This document shows positions 33,263 through 42,653 of a stretch of DNA of 62,786 nt, in pieces. A model generated the notes under the pieces. That model was not told where the DNA came from. It was given only the letters and a program-made list of their open reading frames with translations, and did not search any database. The stretch covers positions 1-62,786 of the forward strand of contig DDUL01000062.1 in NCBI GenBank assembly GCA_002344785.1, given 5' to 3'. The translations under genes and the position numbers were made by a program. How positions within the stretch are numbered: the first letter of the stretch is position 1; the number at the start of each line of letters is the position of its first letter. Source of the stretch: Bdellovibrionaceae bacterium UBA2339 (lineage in GTDB: Bacteria > Bdellovibrionota > Bdellovibrionia > Bdellovibrionales > JAMPXM01).

Positions 33263-35586
33263 TTTCGCTCGCCCTCGCCGCTTTCGTTCAACCGATTCAT
33301 GCGACGACTCATATCCGTCGCGGGATGCTCCGGCGTCGAGGTCTCGGCAAGCTTCGCAAGCTCTTCGCGATGCCGTTCGCGAGTCATCGACATCAACTTC
33401 TGATGCGTGCCAATTTGCTCAACTGTCGTGCGCGGCTGGTACTGCACGTAGCTGCCATCACCTTGCATATCCCAGCTCGATCTTCGATCCGCGAGCATCA
33501 CGTCGATGAGCTCCCAAAGCCGCAACTTCGCTTCCGTATCTTCAACGGGCGTCATGGTTTCGATTCGGCCGAGCAGGTTTCGATACATGAGATCGGCGGA
33601 GCCAATCAAAAACTCGCCGTCTGCAGGCTTGGCCGAACCGTTGGCGAAGTAGAGGATGCGGGAGTGTTCAAGAAAGCGCCCGATAACGGAGATCACGCGA
33701 ATGCGCTCGCTCATGCCCTTGACCTTGGGTCGCAAACAACAAAAGCCCCGAACGATGAGATCAATCTCCACACCGGCCGACGAAGCCGCGTACAGTTCGC
33801 GCACCAGATCCCGCTCTTCCAAACTGTTACACTTGACGATAATGCGCGCGGGACGCCCCGCCCGCGCATGTGCCACTTCGCGACGAATGCGTTCGATAAG
33901 TCCCGGCTTCATGTCGTGAGGTGCCACCAAGAGCTTTCGATAGCTCCGCTTGAGGCTTCGGCCTGTTAGGAAGTGGAATAGCTCCACGACATCGTCGACG
34001 AACTCTTCGCGCGCAGTCAGTAAGCCGACGTCCGTGTAAAGCTTGGCGGTCTGCTTGTGATAGTTGCCCGTGCCGAGATGCGCATAACTTCGCACGCCCT
34101 CGGCCTCGCGCCTCACCACCAGTGCCACTTTCGCATGCGTCTTCAAACCCACGACACCGTAGACCACATGCACGCCCGCGTTTTCCAACTCTTGCGCCCA
34201 ATGTATGTTGCGCTCCTCATCAAAGCGCGCCTTGAGCTCGATCAAGACGACGACTTGCTTGCCTTGTTCGGCGGCGCGGATCAAGAGCGGGATGAATGGC
34301 GAATCGTCGCCCGTGCGATACAAGGTCATCTTGATGGCGAGAACATCGTGATCCTCGACGGCTTCACGTATGAAGCGCTCCACCGATGCGCCAAAGCTCT
34401 CAAACGGATGGTGCACCAAAAGATCACCTTGGCGAATGACCGAGAAAATCGAAGCCTGCTCGTCGATGAGACGAGGCGGCACAAGCGGCGTCCAAGGTTC
34501 AAACTTCAGGTCCGGACGAGGCGCATCGATGATGGGCTTGAGGTCCGAAAAGTCGAGAATCGATGGAAGCTCGTAAACTTCGTTTTCCGTCAGCTCAAGT
34601 TCATCCATCAGAAACCTGAGCATCCAGGCGTCGGGCTCGGGGCCATGCTCAAGGCGCACAACTTCACCAAAGCGACGCTGCTTCAACTCTTCGGCCACCA
34701 TTTCGAGAAGATCCTCGGCATCTTCTTCATCGCGTTCGACTTCCACGTTGCGAGTCACGCGAAAGGGCATGACATCGAGGATCTCCATGTCAGGAAACAA
34801 GTCCCGCAGATTCGCCTCGATCACATCCAACAACGAGACATACTTAATCGGCGCTTGCGGCGAGTCTTCGCGCGGCACTTGAATCCAGTGCGGAAAGATC
34901 TTGGGGACTTTGATACGCGCAAAAAGCTTCTCGTCGCGATCCGGAGCCCGCAAGGTCACGCCGAGCGAAATCGACATGTTGGAAATGAACGGAAACGGCA
35001 GGCCCGGATCAACAGCAAGAGGCGTGAGCACGGGAAAAATGTTTTGCCGAAAATATCGGGCGGCAAACAGCCGTTCGGCACCTGACAGTGACTTGTAATC
35101 ACTGATCTCAATGCCCTGACGCTTTAACTCCGGCTTGATGTCTTGTCGCCAAGTCCGCGCCTGACGAGACTGCTGAGCCATCACAAGCTTGCGCACACTC
35201 GCCAAAAGCTGAACCGGCGTTTGGCCCGCGGAAGTCCGCTGACTGCCCGAGGCCACTTGGGCTCGCAAGCCTGCCACTCGCTTCATAAAGAACTCGTCGA
35301 GATTGGAGGTGTAAATACCTAGAAATCTCACGCGTTCGAGCAAGGGCGTGCGCGCATCTTCCGCCTCATGCAACACACGCGAGTTGAACTCCAGCCAGCT
35401 CAAATCTCGGTTGAGAAACTCATGCCCGCCGCTCATCAGATCTTGCGGATCGATCCGTCGCGCCGCCGCACCCTTGCGCCGCGCCTTCTTGCGCGTGGTT
35501 GCGCGCGAAGGCGATCCGCCTTCGGGCTGCTCGACACTTCGTCGGCTCATTTTCTTTTTCGAGGTTCTCGAACCTGTTGTGGACAT
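33259..35586 (-). CDS. ppk1: Polyphosphate kinase 1
   Basis: About 775 residues from MSTTGSRTSKKK at 35586; the frame stays open to 35703 but that extension is unlikely. The family domain begins at FLNRDLSWLEFNSRVLHEAE. The catalytic region has LKTHAKVALVVRRE, with the autophosphorylated His, then YAHLGTGNYHKQTAKLYTD. The second domain has VIGRFLEHSRILYFANG, with the second conserved His. It makes polyphosphate from ATP, reversibly. The N-terminus has a 50-residue Lys/Arg-rich extension (KKARRKGAAARR) that typical PPK1 lacks. Operon with the SixA-like gene; divergent from DUF432-mscS. Confidence 0.93.
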   Translation of the reverse strand: MSTTGSRTSKKKMSRRSVEQPEGGSPSRATTRKKARRKGAAARRIDPQDLMSGGHEFLNRDLSWLEFNSRVLHEAEDARTPLLERVRFLGIYTSNLDEFFMKRVAGLRAQVASGSQRTSAGQTPVQLLASVRKLVMAQQSRQARTWRQDIKPELKRQGIEISDYKSLSGAERLFAARYFRQNIFPVLTPLAVDPGLPFPFISNMSISLGVTLRAPDRDEKLFARIKVPKIFPHWIQVPREDSPQAPIKYVSLLDVIEANLRDLFPDMEILDVMPFRVTRNVEVERDEEDAEDLLEMVAEELKQRRFGEVVRLEHGPEPDAWMLRFLMDELELTENEVYELPSILDFSDLKPIIDAPRPDLKFEPWTPLVPPRLIDEQASIFSVIRQGDLLVHHPFESFGASVERFIREAVEDHDVLAIKMTLYRTGDDSPFIPLLIRAAEQGKQVVVLIELKARFDEERNIHWAQELENAGVHVVYGVVGLKTHAKVALVVRREAEGVRSYAHLGTGNYHKQTAKLYTDVGLLTAREEFVDDVVELFHFLTGRSLKRSYRKLLVAPHDMKPGLIERIRREVAHARAGRPARIIVKCNSLEERDLVRELYAASSAGVEIDLIVRGFCCLRPKVKGMSERIRVISVIGRFLEHSRILYFANGSAKPADGEFLIGSADLMYRNLLGRIETMTPVEDTEAKLRLWELIDVMLADRRSSWDMQGDGSYVQYQPRTTVEQIGTHQKLMSMTRERHREELAKLAETSTPEHPATDMSRRMNRLNESGEGERK

Positions 35587-35688
35587 GCCGTCATCATGCT
35601 CCCACGGGGGCGGCGAGACAAGCGCCGCGATGCACCCGGAGCCGGCCCAGGCGTGCTCTACGGCCTGACGCTGTGTTAGGTTTTCGTC

Positions 35689-36624
35689 ATGGAAGTCAGT
35701 CACGAACTCTCGTCATGGTGGGGGCGACAAGTCTTTGTCGCCGGTCGCGCCGACCTCTGGCAGATCGGCAGTTTGAATGTGCAGGTCGAGCGCAGCGGTC
35801 GTGCCTGGCACTTCGCTCATGACTATGTTTCGTGGTCCGAATCGCTTCGCCAAGGCCGCCTCAGCACAACTCCACACGGGCAATGGCCCAAAGCCCGCCG
35901 AATCAGTGGTGTAACGAGCCTCTTGCAATCGGCCGAGGCCCCGCCTCATCGATCGGTACTGACATCTCGACCGACACTGCGATCGCGACCCATCTCGGCC
36001 AGCGCCGAAGGCTTTGATCTCATTTTTCAACCGAGCCTTCTGGAGCGAACTTATGTCGCGAGTTTACTTTCGCCCATCAGCCTGGCTCCGGAGGAAAAGC
36101 TGAGCCTTGCCGTCAAAGTTCCTTTGAGCCTGCGAATTGACGGTACGACCGGAACCGGCGCGCTACGTCCGCTCTTTGAAGTTCCGCTGGAAGATGTGCA
36201 GGACACTTGGCATGGGCCAGCTCCTCGCGAAGGCGAGCTCGCGTGGGCCTGTCCCAGTGATCGCGAAAGCCTGGAGCGATTTCCTTCGCAACTCTCTGAG
36301 CGAATGGGTGAGATGAATTCGGGGCTTGGGCACGTGATCGTTGCCGTGGAAATTCGAAACTCTGGACCGCTTCGCATTCTGGAGCACTTCCCGATTCCAT
36401 GCCCGCAACTTTCATTGTTTCACGCTACAAAGACCGGATTTTGGACGGATCGATTGAGTCTCGAGTGGACCGCATTCGGCCAATGGCACAAGCGACCTGA
36501 ACGGCAACCTCCTAAAGAATGCGGCTCGCACCAGCTCGTCGCTCATCCACGCAGTCAGGCCTCCGAACCCGCGATCAAGGCGCTTCGCGGTCTGATGAAT
36601 CACAATATGTTTCGGGAGCGCTAA
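35689..36624 (+). CDS. DUF432 family protein
   Basis: 311 residues, mostly beta, no signal peptide. LWQIGSLNVQVERSGRAWHF at the start and SLAPEEKLSLAVKVPLSLRI in the middle fit the DUF432 family as I remember it, in which genes often lie beside small mechanosensitive channels. That context is seen here: the stop overlaps the mscS start (TAATG). A regulatory or assembly role for the channel is plausible but unproved. The spacer of about 100 nt to the divergent ppk1 gene holds both promoters. Confidence 0.7.
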   Translation: MEVSHELSSWWGRQVFVAGRADLWQIGSLNVQVERSGRAWHFAHDYVSWSESLRQGRLSTTPHGQWPKARRISGVTSLLQSAEAPPHRSVLTSRPTLRSRPISASAEGFDLIFQPSLLERTYVASLLSPISLAPEEKLSLAVKVPLSLRIDGTTGTGALRPLFEVPLEDVQDTWHGPAPREGELAWACPSDRESLERFPSQLSERMGEMNSGLGHVIVAVEIRNSGPLRILEHFPIPCPQLSLFHATKTGFWTDRLSLEWTAFGQWHKRPERQPPKECGSHQLVAHPRSQASEPAIKALRGLMNHNMFRER

Positions 36625-37523
36625 TGGATGCACTGACGGGAAAGTTCCGCGAACTTTACGAAGAATGGGCCAAAGCTACGGGCAATCTGCTCACCTGGGA
36701 TCGACTGAGCGATTTGCTCACAGCTTTGGTTCTCCTCAGCGTGATGTTGTTTGTCGCACGCCGAGCCCGTCGGTCCATCGGCCGACTCACACAGCTGGAG
36801 TCCAATCAGCGATTGCTCGTGCAACGCTTGGCCTCGTTCACCTTCACGACTTTGGGATTTGCGCTGGCGCTGGATCAGCTCGGCTTCGATATCAAAGTGC
36901 TCCTCGGTGCGGCCGGCGTGCTGACGGTCGCCGTGGGTTTTGCCGCGCAAACTTCTGCTTCGAATTTGATTTCGGGATTCTTTCTCATTTTCGAGCGGCC
37001 ATTTGTTGTCGGACAAACCGTCGATGTGGGTGGCCTTCGCGGTGAAGTCATTGCGATTGATCTGCTCTCCACAAAAATTCGCACCTTCAACAATTTGATC
37101 GTGCGAATTCCGAATGAGACTTTGGTGAAGTCCCAGATCACCAACTTCAGTCATTACCCGATTCGACGAATCGAATTGAACATTGGCGTGGCCTACGGAT
37201 CGAATCTCGATGTGGTGGAGTCAACGATCGCGCGCGTTCTGGATCAGCACCCGCGCGTGTTGAAGAACCCGCCGCCGCGAATTCTCATGCAAGGCTTCGG
37301 AGCCTCGTCGCTCGACTTCATCGTCTACGCTTGGGCCGCCACGGAACTCGCCATCGATTTACCGAGCGAGCTGTATCGCGAGATCGAGGCGGCATTCCGT
37401 ACGGAGAAGATCGAGATCCCCTTCCCGACACGCACCTTGGTGGTTCAACATGTGGGCGCGAGCGCAGATGCCAATGCGAACTTGAACCGCCCACAGGTTC
37501 TCAGCCAACTCGTCGACGAGTGA
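36624..37523 (+). CDS. MscS-family mechanosensitive ion channel
   Basis: 299 residues from the ATG at 36624. Two to three N-terminal membrane helices lead to the pore helix region VLLGAAGVLTVAVGFAAQTS followed by ASNLISGFFLIFERPF, the signature of MscS TM3. The cytoplasmic beta domain continues VGQTVDVGGLRGEVIAIDLL with NNLIVRIPNETL, and the C-terminal domain ends LPSELYREIEAAFRTEKIEIPFP. It opens under membrane tension to release osmolytes. Coupled to the DUF432 gene by a 1-nt overlap, so both are made from one mRNA. Confidence 0.92.
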   Translation: MDALTGKFRELYEEWAKATGNLLTWDRLSDLLTALVLLSVMLFVARRARRSIGRLTQLESNQRLLVQRLASFTFTTLGFALALDQLGFDIKVLLGAAGVLTVAVGFAAQTSASNLISGFFLIFERPFVVGQTVDVGGLRGEVIAIDLLSTKIRTFNNLIVRIPNETLVKSQITNFSHYPIRRIELNIGVAYGSNLDVVESTIARVLDQHPRVLKNPPPRILMQGFGASSLDFIVYAWAATELAIDLPSELYREIEAAFRTEKIEIPFPTRTLVVQHVGASADANANLNRPQVLSQLVDE

Positions 37524-37580
37524 TCGACGAACTTCCGACGCCTGTTGGGCGAAAAGTGATTTGTTTGAAACGCGAAGGCG

Positions 37581-37814
37581 TCAGTCGCCGTCGTTGCCGA
37601 TGGCCTCGACCGGACAGCCTTGCATGGCTTCCCGACACTGCTCTTCTTCTTGCGGACTGTCCGGCTGCTTGCTGAGAAAGGCGTGGCCTTCCTCTTCGTG
37701 CATTTTGAAATTGCCTGGCGCCGCGATCACGCAGGCGTCACAAGCGATGCAAGTTTTGTCGACGTAGAATTTGCCTTTGGCGTTTTGTGGCCACTGATCC
37801 GATTTGTTCGGCAT
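37581..37814 (-). CDS. [4Fe-4S] ferredoxin
   Basis: 77 residues from MPNKSDQWPQ at 37814, chosen because GAGGAG sits 6 nt upstream; an ATG at 37820 would be too close to it. VDKTCIACDACVIAAPGNFK has the C22-x2-C25-x2-C28 cluster, and QGCPVEAI at about 66 gives the fourth Cys followed by Pro. It binds a single [4Fe-4S] cluster and acts as a soluble electron carrier. It is followed, in gene order on the minus strand, by no partner, and starts only 10 nt after the stop of the DUF6580-like gene, so the two are probably cotranscribed. Confidence 0.9.
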   Translation of the reverse strand: MPNKSDQWPQNAKGKFYVDKTCIACDACVIAAPGNFKMHEEEGHAFLSKQPDSPQEEEQCREAMQGCPVEAIGNDGD

Positions 37815-37824
37815 CTCCATCTCC

Positions 37825-38463
37825 TCAATTCACTGCATCTGAGTTGACCGACATCGGCGCCAACAGTTGTGCCTTGAGCCAAGGCGCGACCCAAATCAGC
37901 GCCGGAACACCAAAGCCCAGATCCGCAATCAAACTTGAACGCCAAAATGGCAGAGCCATGACAAAGCAATCGACAAGGCCGACCCAAGTCATCGGATAAA
38001 TTCCGCCGACCAAAAAGACGCCGAGGTTCGACATGACAAAAAAGCCCAGTGATGCGCCACCGGCCGCCACCAGCGAGCGCCCCATGCGCTGCGAGAATGC
38101 ACTCGAAGAGCCCATCGATCCCGTCGAGCTCATCGACCAAGAGGCCAAAAGTGGGCCGAATGCGAGTCCCGCGTAGACAAATGGCAGAGTCGAATGCAGG
38201 CCGAGCGCGAGATCGCTGATCAACACTCCCAGCAAGATCAAAACATTGGCGCGAAACAGTTTTCGCGGCAACAAGGCTCCGGCGAGCAAACTGGCCGCCG
38301 TCAACAAGGTCACATTCGGCGGATGCGGCAACAGCCGGCTTAAGCCCGCCAAAATCGCGAGCGCCAAGATCAGCAAAGTCGCCGCACCTTCTTGTGCCGA
38401 ACCATCTTTTGCCGAAGTTGAAGATTGCGACGCCGAATTCTGTGAATTGGAATCCAAGTTCAT
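37825..38463 (-). CDS. DUF6580-like integral membrane protein
   Basis: 212 residues from MNLDSNSQNSASQSS at 38463; upstream in-frame codons to 38613 overlap the next gene and have no site. After a polar start there are about six membrane helices: ATLLILALAILAGLSRLLP, then PHPPNVTLLTAASLLAGALL, LGVLISDLALGL, AGLAFGPLLASW, GFFVMSNLGVFLVGG and FGVPALIWVAPWL. The PHPPNVTLL and GVLISDLALG signatures match DUF6580 (ECF-S-like small membrane proteins) as I remember it. The function may be uptake of a small molecule; unproven. Confidence 0.72.
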   Translation of the reverse strand: MNLDSNSQNSASQSSTSAKDGSAQEGAATLLILALAILAGLSRLLPHPPNVTLLTAASLLAGALLPRKLFRANVLILLGVLISDLALGLHSTLPFVYAGLAFGPLLASWSMSSTGSMGSSSAFSQRMGRSLVAAGGASLGFFVMSNLGVFLVGGIYPMTWVGLVDCFVMALPFWRSSLIADLGFGVPALIWVAPWLKAQLLAPMSVNSDAVN

Positions 38464-38587
38464 ATGACCTCGCCCTACTCTATCGGAGCTGGTTATCGAA
38501 GCTGGTGTGATCTTAGGCTCGCCAAAAACGACCATCCGCAAGAGCCACAAAGCCCCCAGCTCGCAATTCAAAATACGTGACGATGTC

Positions 38588-41185
38588 TTACACGAGGCGG
38601 CGTGCGTTTCCAAGCCCTCGCTCAGCTCTCCAGCTCATGATGCGACCCAAAGCCCCGCCGAGTGCTGCCGCAGCGCCGATCAAGATCAAGCAAAGCTTAA
38701 TATCTAAGCTCCAAGCCAATTCAAACCATGCAACGCTGACCCACCAGGAGGCCAAAGCGCCCAGACTGGCCCCCAACACGGCGCCGCCCAAAGAGGCCAT
38801 CGCCAATTCCGCGGTCAAAAGCCACCTCACCCGCACAGGATCAGCACCTAAGACACGAAACAATTGCAATTCAGCTTGGCGCGAGTGCGCTGAAAACCAA
38901 ATGAGCGCGAGCAAAATGAGCGTCGCAAAGCCAACGGCCAACGCGGCCGATAAACCGGCGGGCCCCAACAAGGCGCCGAGCATTTGGGCAATACGACCCA
39001 GTGTTTGCCCCACATCGATCACGGAGATGTCGGGAAAGCGACGGATGAGCTCGCCTTGCCATTGACCTCTTTTCGCATCGGGAACTTGCAGGTTCGCCAG
39101 CCAAGTCTTCGGCGCGTCTTCCAACACTCCGGCCTGAAAGCTGATGAAGAAGTTGGGATTGAAGTCCGTCCACTTCACGCGGCGCAAATTGGCGATCTCC
39201 GCCTCCATGACCACGCCCTGCACGTCAAACTTGAGCACATCGCCGATCTTGAAATCGGAGCGTTCAGCGAACTCGACCTCAACGGATAGCTTGGGCCGGC
39301 CCTGCGACTCATCATAGCGTGGTGGCAAGGCTTGACCCTGCACGAGGCTTTCACTGTCGATCAGCTTTTCCCGCCAGGTCACGCGAACAGGAAAGCGCGC
39401 AAAGCGCTCGTCGGTGAAGGCGACACCGTTTTTCGCTTCAAGTCGCGCCAGAATCATCGGCGAAACAAAATCCAAAGTGGTGCCTCGCTCCTTGGCGAAC
39501 TCCGACAACAGCGGCAGTTCGCTCTCTGGAATGTTGAAGAGAAAAAAGTCTGGCACGCGATCCGCGCGAAGCTCACGCAGATCACCTTGCAAGGCCTGCA
39601 CGCTTTGTCCAACAAGTGAAATTGCAAATGAGCAAAGCACGATGGCCAGAAAAGCCAAGCGCACGGCAAACCTCGCGCGCGTGAGCTGAAGGCCCAGCAA
39701 GCGCCACCAACCCGACCCCGTCCACCTGAGGGCTCGACCCAAAAGCGCAAACGCCCCCCGCCCCAGCAAATCGCCGATCACCAAGAGCGCCAAAAGTCCT
39801 AAGGCCACCCACATTCCGCGCATCGCGCTTTCAAGTAACCAGGCACTGAGAAGTCCAAGTGCACTCAGTCCGAGGCCCAAGGCCGCAAGCTGCATCCTTC
39901 GCGCGCCCGGCTCACGCGCATCAGCCGCATCCGAACGCGTGACGGTATCGGCCAAAAGATCGGCAAGACGAGCGCTGCGAAAGCGCTGCTGAAATGGCAG
40001 CAAGAACGCCAAGGCACCCAACCATGTGGCCAGGGCCAACACCGCGAAGTCCTGCCAAGGCCAGAGCAAACGAAACTCGCCGGCGGTGGAGCGCGCGATG
40101 AGCTGCTGCAAGCTGGGCTCAGCCATGCGCGCGGTGAAGTAGCTCGCGGCCTGCGCGCCGATGCAGGCGATCAGGACCACGAAACTGACGCGCAAAAATT
40201 CCGCCATCACATGCGATCGAGTTGCGGCGCCGAAAACTGAGGCGATGCCCGCTGTACGCAAGCGCTCATAGCTCTGCGCGCGAAAGATCGCGAAGGCCGC
40301 AGCCCCAGAAAGTCCAAGCAGCAAACTCGAGATCAGTGACAAAAACAACGTCACGGATCGCGTGCCGCGCTCAAGCCCCCGACCCGAATCGCCGGGCGTT
40401 CGCACGAAGATCTCAGGATTATTCAGCAGATTCTGCACTTGTTCGTTGAGCGGAGACTTGGGCGAAACCGCTGTCGGAAAGGGTCGATCATCCAAACGCT
40501 CAAGATTGCGAAAGACGCGATGGTAAACTTGGGCGCCGAAATCCAGTAAGCCCGTGCCTTCAGCTTCGGCCTCGCGAATGTAAACTCGCGGCGCAAATCC
40601 AAAACCCGCGCGCGAAAAACCTGGCGACTGCTCGAGAATTGTTTCGACGCGAAATTCGCTGCGCCCTAAGCGAATTCGATCGCCGGGCTTCACTTGCAGC
40701 GCCATCTCCGCATCACGACTGAGCCACAGCGACCCTTCGCCGATGTCGGCCTTTGGCCGACGACCCGATGAGGTGACAAACTCACCCACGAGAGGAAAGT
40801 TGCTCGCCACCGCATGAACTTCGACAAGCTGGCCGCGCGGCGAAGGCGCGCTGGAGTCCGGCGAATTTCCCTTGCCGGCATCGCCGTGATGGGGTGAAGC
40901 CTCGACCACACCGGCCATCGTCACAAATTCAATCTCGCGAGTTTCATCCGTGGTGCGCCAGTAGCGATCCACAACCGCGAGATCCGAGGCGACCAATCGG
41001 CTGTAAGACGTAAGGGAAATGTCAGCGGTCAAAAGCAATCGCGCATTGACGTCCAGGAAGCTTTGCACGGAAGTTCTCAGCACGGCCGAGAGCGCGAGGC
41101 CAAAGAGCCCCAGCCCCAGTATGCCTGAGACGAGCAGACTTGAGCCCATCAGACGTCGAAAGTCCAAACGACGAAATCTCGTCAT
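38588..41185 (-). CDS. ABC transporter permease, FtsX-like (YbbP type)
   Basis: 865 residues with the YbbP pattern: an N-terminal helix, a large periplasmic domain, then two FtsX blocks of three to four membrane helices (VTLFLSLISSLLLGLSGAAA and, near the end, ALAVGFATLILLALIWF, with AELAMASLGGAVLGASLGAL). Such permeases work with the adjacent ATPase as mechanotransmission or lipid/lipoprotein handling machines, not as substrate channels. In E. coli ybbP lies beside ybbA and tesA, and the same three families occur in this order here, each pair overlapping by 4 nt. The transported or released substrate is unknown. Confidence 0.87.
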   Translation of the reverse strand: MTRFRRLDFRRLMGSSLLVSGILGLGLFGLALSAVLRTSVQSFLDVNARLLLTADISLTSYSRLVASDLAVVDRYWRTTDETREIEFVTMAGVVEASPHHGDAGKGNSPDSSAPSPRGQLVEVHAVASNFPLVGEFVTSSGRRPKADIGEGSLWLSRDAEMALQVKPGDRIRLGRSEFRVETILEQSPGFSRAGFGFAPRVYIREAEAEGTGLLDFGAQVYHRVFRNLERLDDRPFPTAVSPKSPLNEQVQNLLNNPEIFVRTPGDSGRGLERGTRSVTLFLSLISSLLLGLSGAAAFAIFRAQSYERLRTAGIASVFGAATRSHVMAEFLRVSFVVLIACIGAQAASYFTARMAEPSLQQLIARSTAGEFRLLWPWQDFAVLALATWLGALAFLLPFQQRFRSARLADLLADTVTRSDAADAREPGARRMQLAALGLGLSALGLLSAWLLESAMRGMWVALGLLALLVIGDLLGRGAFALLGRALRWTGSGWWRLLGLQLTRARFAVRLAFLAIVLCSFAISLVGQSVQALQGDLRELRADRVPDFFLFNIPESELPLLSEFAKERGTTLDFVSPMILARLEAKNGVAFTDERFARFPVRVTWREKLIDSESLVQGQALPPRYDESQGRPKLSVEVEFAERSDFKIGDVLKFDVQGVVMEAEIANLRRVKWTDFNPNFFISFQAGVLEDAPKTWLANLQVPDAKRGQWQGELIRRFPDISVIDVGQTLGRIAQMLGALLGPAGLSAALAVGFATLILLALIWFSAHSRQAELQLFRVLGADPVRVRWLLTAELAMASLGGAVLGASLGALASWWVSVAWFELAWSLDIKLCLILIGAAAALGGALGRIMSWRAERGLGNARRLV

Positions 41186-41910
41186 CGCGAGGCCTCCGCC
41201 TCGAGCCGACCTTCGCGCATCGCAAATCGACGATCACAGCGAGCGGCCAATTGCGGGTCATGCGTGACCAGCACCAACGCCACGCCAGCTTCGCGCGTGG
41301 TCGCAAACAACAGATCCATCACTTGCTCACCCGTCTTTTGATCCAAGCTGCCGGTCGGCTCATCGGCGAGCACAATGGGGCAGCCGGTGGCTAACACTCG
41401 CGCAATGGCCACGCGCTGACACTCACCGCGACTCAGTTTGTCGGGGAAGTGCTCGGCACGCTCACTCAAGCCCACGCGTTGCAACTGTTCCAGCGCACGT
41501 CGATCGGCCTGCTCGCTCGGGAGTCCCGCCAAATCCAGCGGCAAACGCACATTCTCAAGCGCGGTCAGGTGATCGAGCAATTGGAACTGTTGAAAGACGA
41601 TGCCGATGTTTTGCGCGCGGAAGCGATTGGCTTCGGCGCCTGTGGCCTCGCTCAGAAGCTTGGAGAAGTTCTGATCCTGAATCCAAATCTCGCCTTCGGA
41701 AACCGAATCCAATCCCGAGAGACAGGCGAGCAGCGTGGACTTTCCGCAACCGGATCGCCCCATGATCGCCACGGATTCGCCTGCGCGAACCGCGAAGTCC
41801 ACGCCTCGCAGCACCTCAAGGCGCGCGCCGGGTGCCGCCTGGGAACTTCGATCCGGGAAACTCTTGCGAACGCTCTTGGCTTGCAAAACAGGAAGTGTTT
41901 CGCGCGTCAT
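41182..41910 (-). CDS. ABC transporter ATP-binding protein (YbbA/LolD type)
   Basis: 242 residues. Walker A GRSGCGKSTL, Q-loop QQFQLLDHLTALENVRLPL, signature LSRGECQRVAIAR, Walker B IVLADEPTGSLD and switch His in VTHDPQLA are all intact, so it is an active ATPase. The sequence pattern after the Q-loop is that of MacB/LolD/YbbA ATPases that pair with FtsX-like permeases. It overlaps both neighbours by 4 nt, so it is made together with the permease (38588) and the esterase (41907). Confidence 0.93.
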   Translation of the reverse strand: MTRETLPVLQAKSVRKSFPDRSSQAAPGARLEVLRGVDFAVRAGESVAIMGRSGCGKSTLLACLSGLDSVSEGEIWIQDQNFSKLLSEATGAEANRFRAQNIGIVFQQFQLLDHLTALENVRLPLDLAGLPSEQADRRALEQLQRVGLSERAEHFPDKLSRGECQRVAIARVLATGCPIVLADEPTGSLDQKTGEQVMDLLFATTREAGVALVLVTHDPQLAARCDRRFAMREGRLEAEASR

Positions 41911-42653
41911 GGTTTCACCTCACGCAAAATGATTCGCTCTAAGATTTGGCTCACGCGCTCGGCGATGCGCTGATGTCCAAGCGCATTGGGGTGCCGAAGG
42001 TCGCTTTGATTCAAGCTCTTGTCCAGCGCGACACCTTCGAGCAAAAACGGAATCAGTTCGACTTTATTTTCCTTGGCCAAGTCATGGTACACGCGCTCGA
42101 ATTCGCGAACATAGTCCGTGCCCAAGTTGGTCAGCATCTTCATGCCGCCCAATACGACAGGCAGTCGCTCAGCTTTCGCTAAATCGATCGCCTTTTGCAA
42201 ATTGGCTTTGATCACCGCAGGTGGCGTGCCTTTGAAACCGTCGTTCGCACCCAGCGCGATCAAGACAAGATCCGGTTTGGATTTGAGATACCACTTGAGC
42301 CTTCGATCCGCTTCCGATGTGACGGAACCGCTGATGCCCGCGTTGATCACCCGAATTTGGCGCTGACTTGTGATGCGCTTAGGCAGATTTTCCCGCAAGC
42401 GCTTCTCGACCAAAGCCGGAAAGGCCTCTTCACTGCGCACACCGTAGCCTTGAGTCAGTGAATCCCCAATCATGACGATCACAAATTCTCGCTGAGCCGT
42501 CTCAGATTGAGTCGGTGATGCAGCGAGAGCTTGGCCGCGCGGCCCCTGAGGACTGGCCCAAACTGGCCCCGCCATCACGAGGCCCAGAATCAGGATCATG
42601 CCGGCACAAACTAAAATTGTCGCCATTCGAGAAACAGCCCATTTCCAGGCCAT
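41907..42653 (-). CDS. TesA-type SGNH/GDSL esterase (arylesterase/lysophospholipase)
   Basis: 248 residues from the ATG at 42653, with AAGGAG 7 nt upstream. It has an export signal (ILVCAGMILILGLVMAGPVWA). GDSL block I is VIVMIGDSLTQGYGVRSEE with the Ser nucleophile; block III is IALGANDGFKG; block V is QSDLRHPNALGHQRIA with the Asp-His pair. This is the TesA/arylesterase subgroup, periplasmic, acting on thioesters, aryl esters and lysophospholipids. First gene of the operon with the ABC transporter; with it, it may handle membrane lipids. Confidence 0.92.
   Translation of the reverse strand: MAWKWAVSRMATILVCAGMILILGLVMAGPVWASPQGPRGQALAASPTQSETAQREFVIVMIGDSLTQGYGVRSEEAFPALVEKRLRENLPKRITSQRQIRVINAGISGSVTSEADRRLKWYLKSKPDLVLIALGANDGFKGTPPAVIKANLQKAIDLAKAERLPVVLGGMKMLTNLGTDYVREFERVYHDLAKENKVELIPFLLEGVALDKSLNQSDLRHPNALGHQRIAERVSQILERIILREVKP

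Noticed and set aside
34057..35085. Open frame of about 340 codons on the plus strand
   Set aside because: It lies antisense to ppk1, whose protein motifs are clear; composition and lack of a start site mark it as a shadow.
37524..37580. Inverted repeat GACGCCT...AGGCGTC as terminator between mscS and the ferredoxin gene
   Set aside because: The loop is too long and there is no T-run, and part of it is coding.
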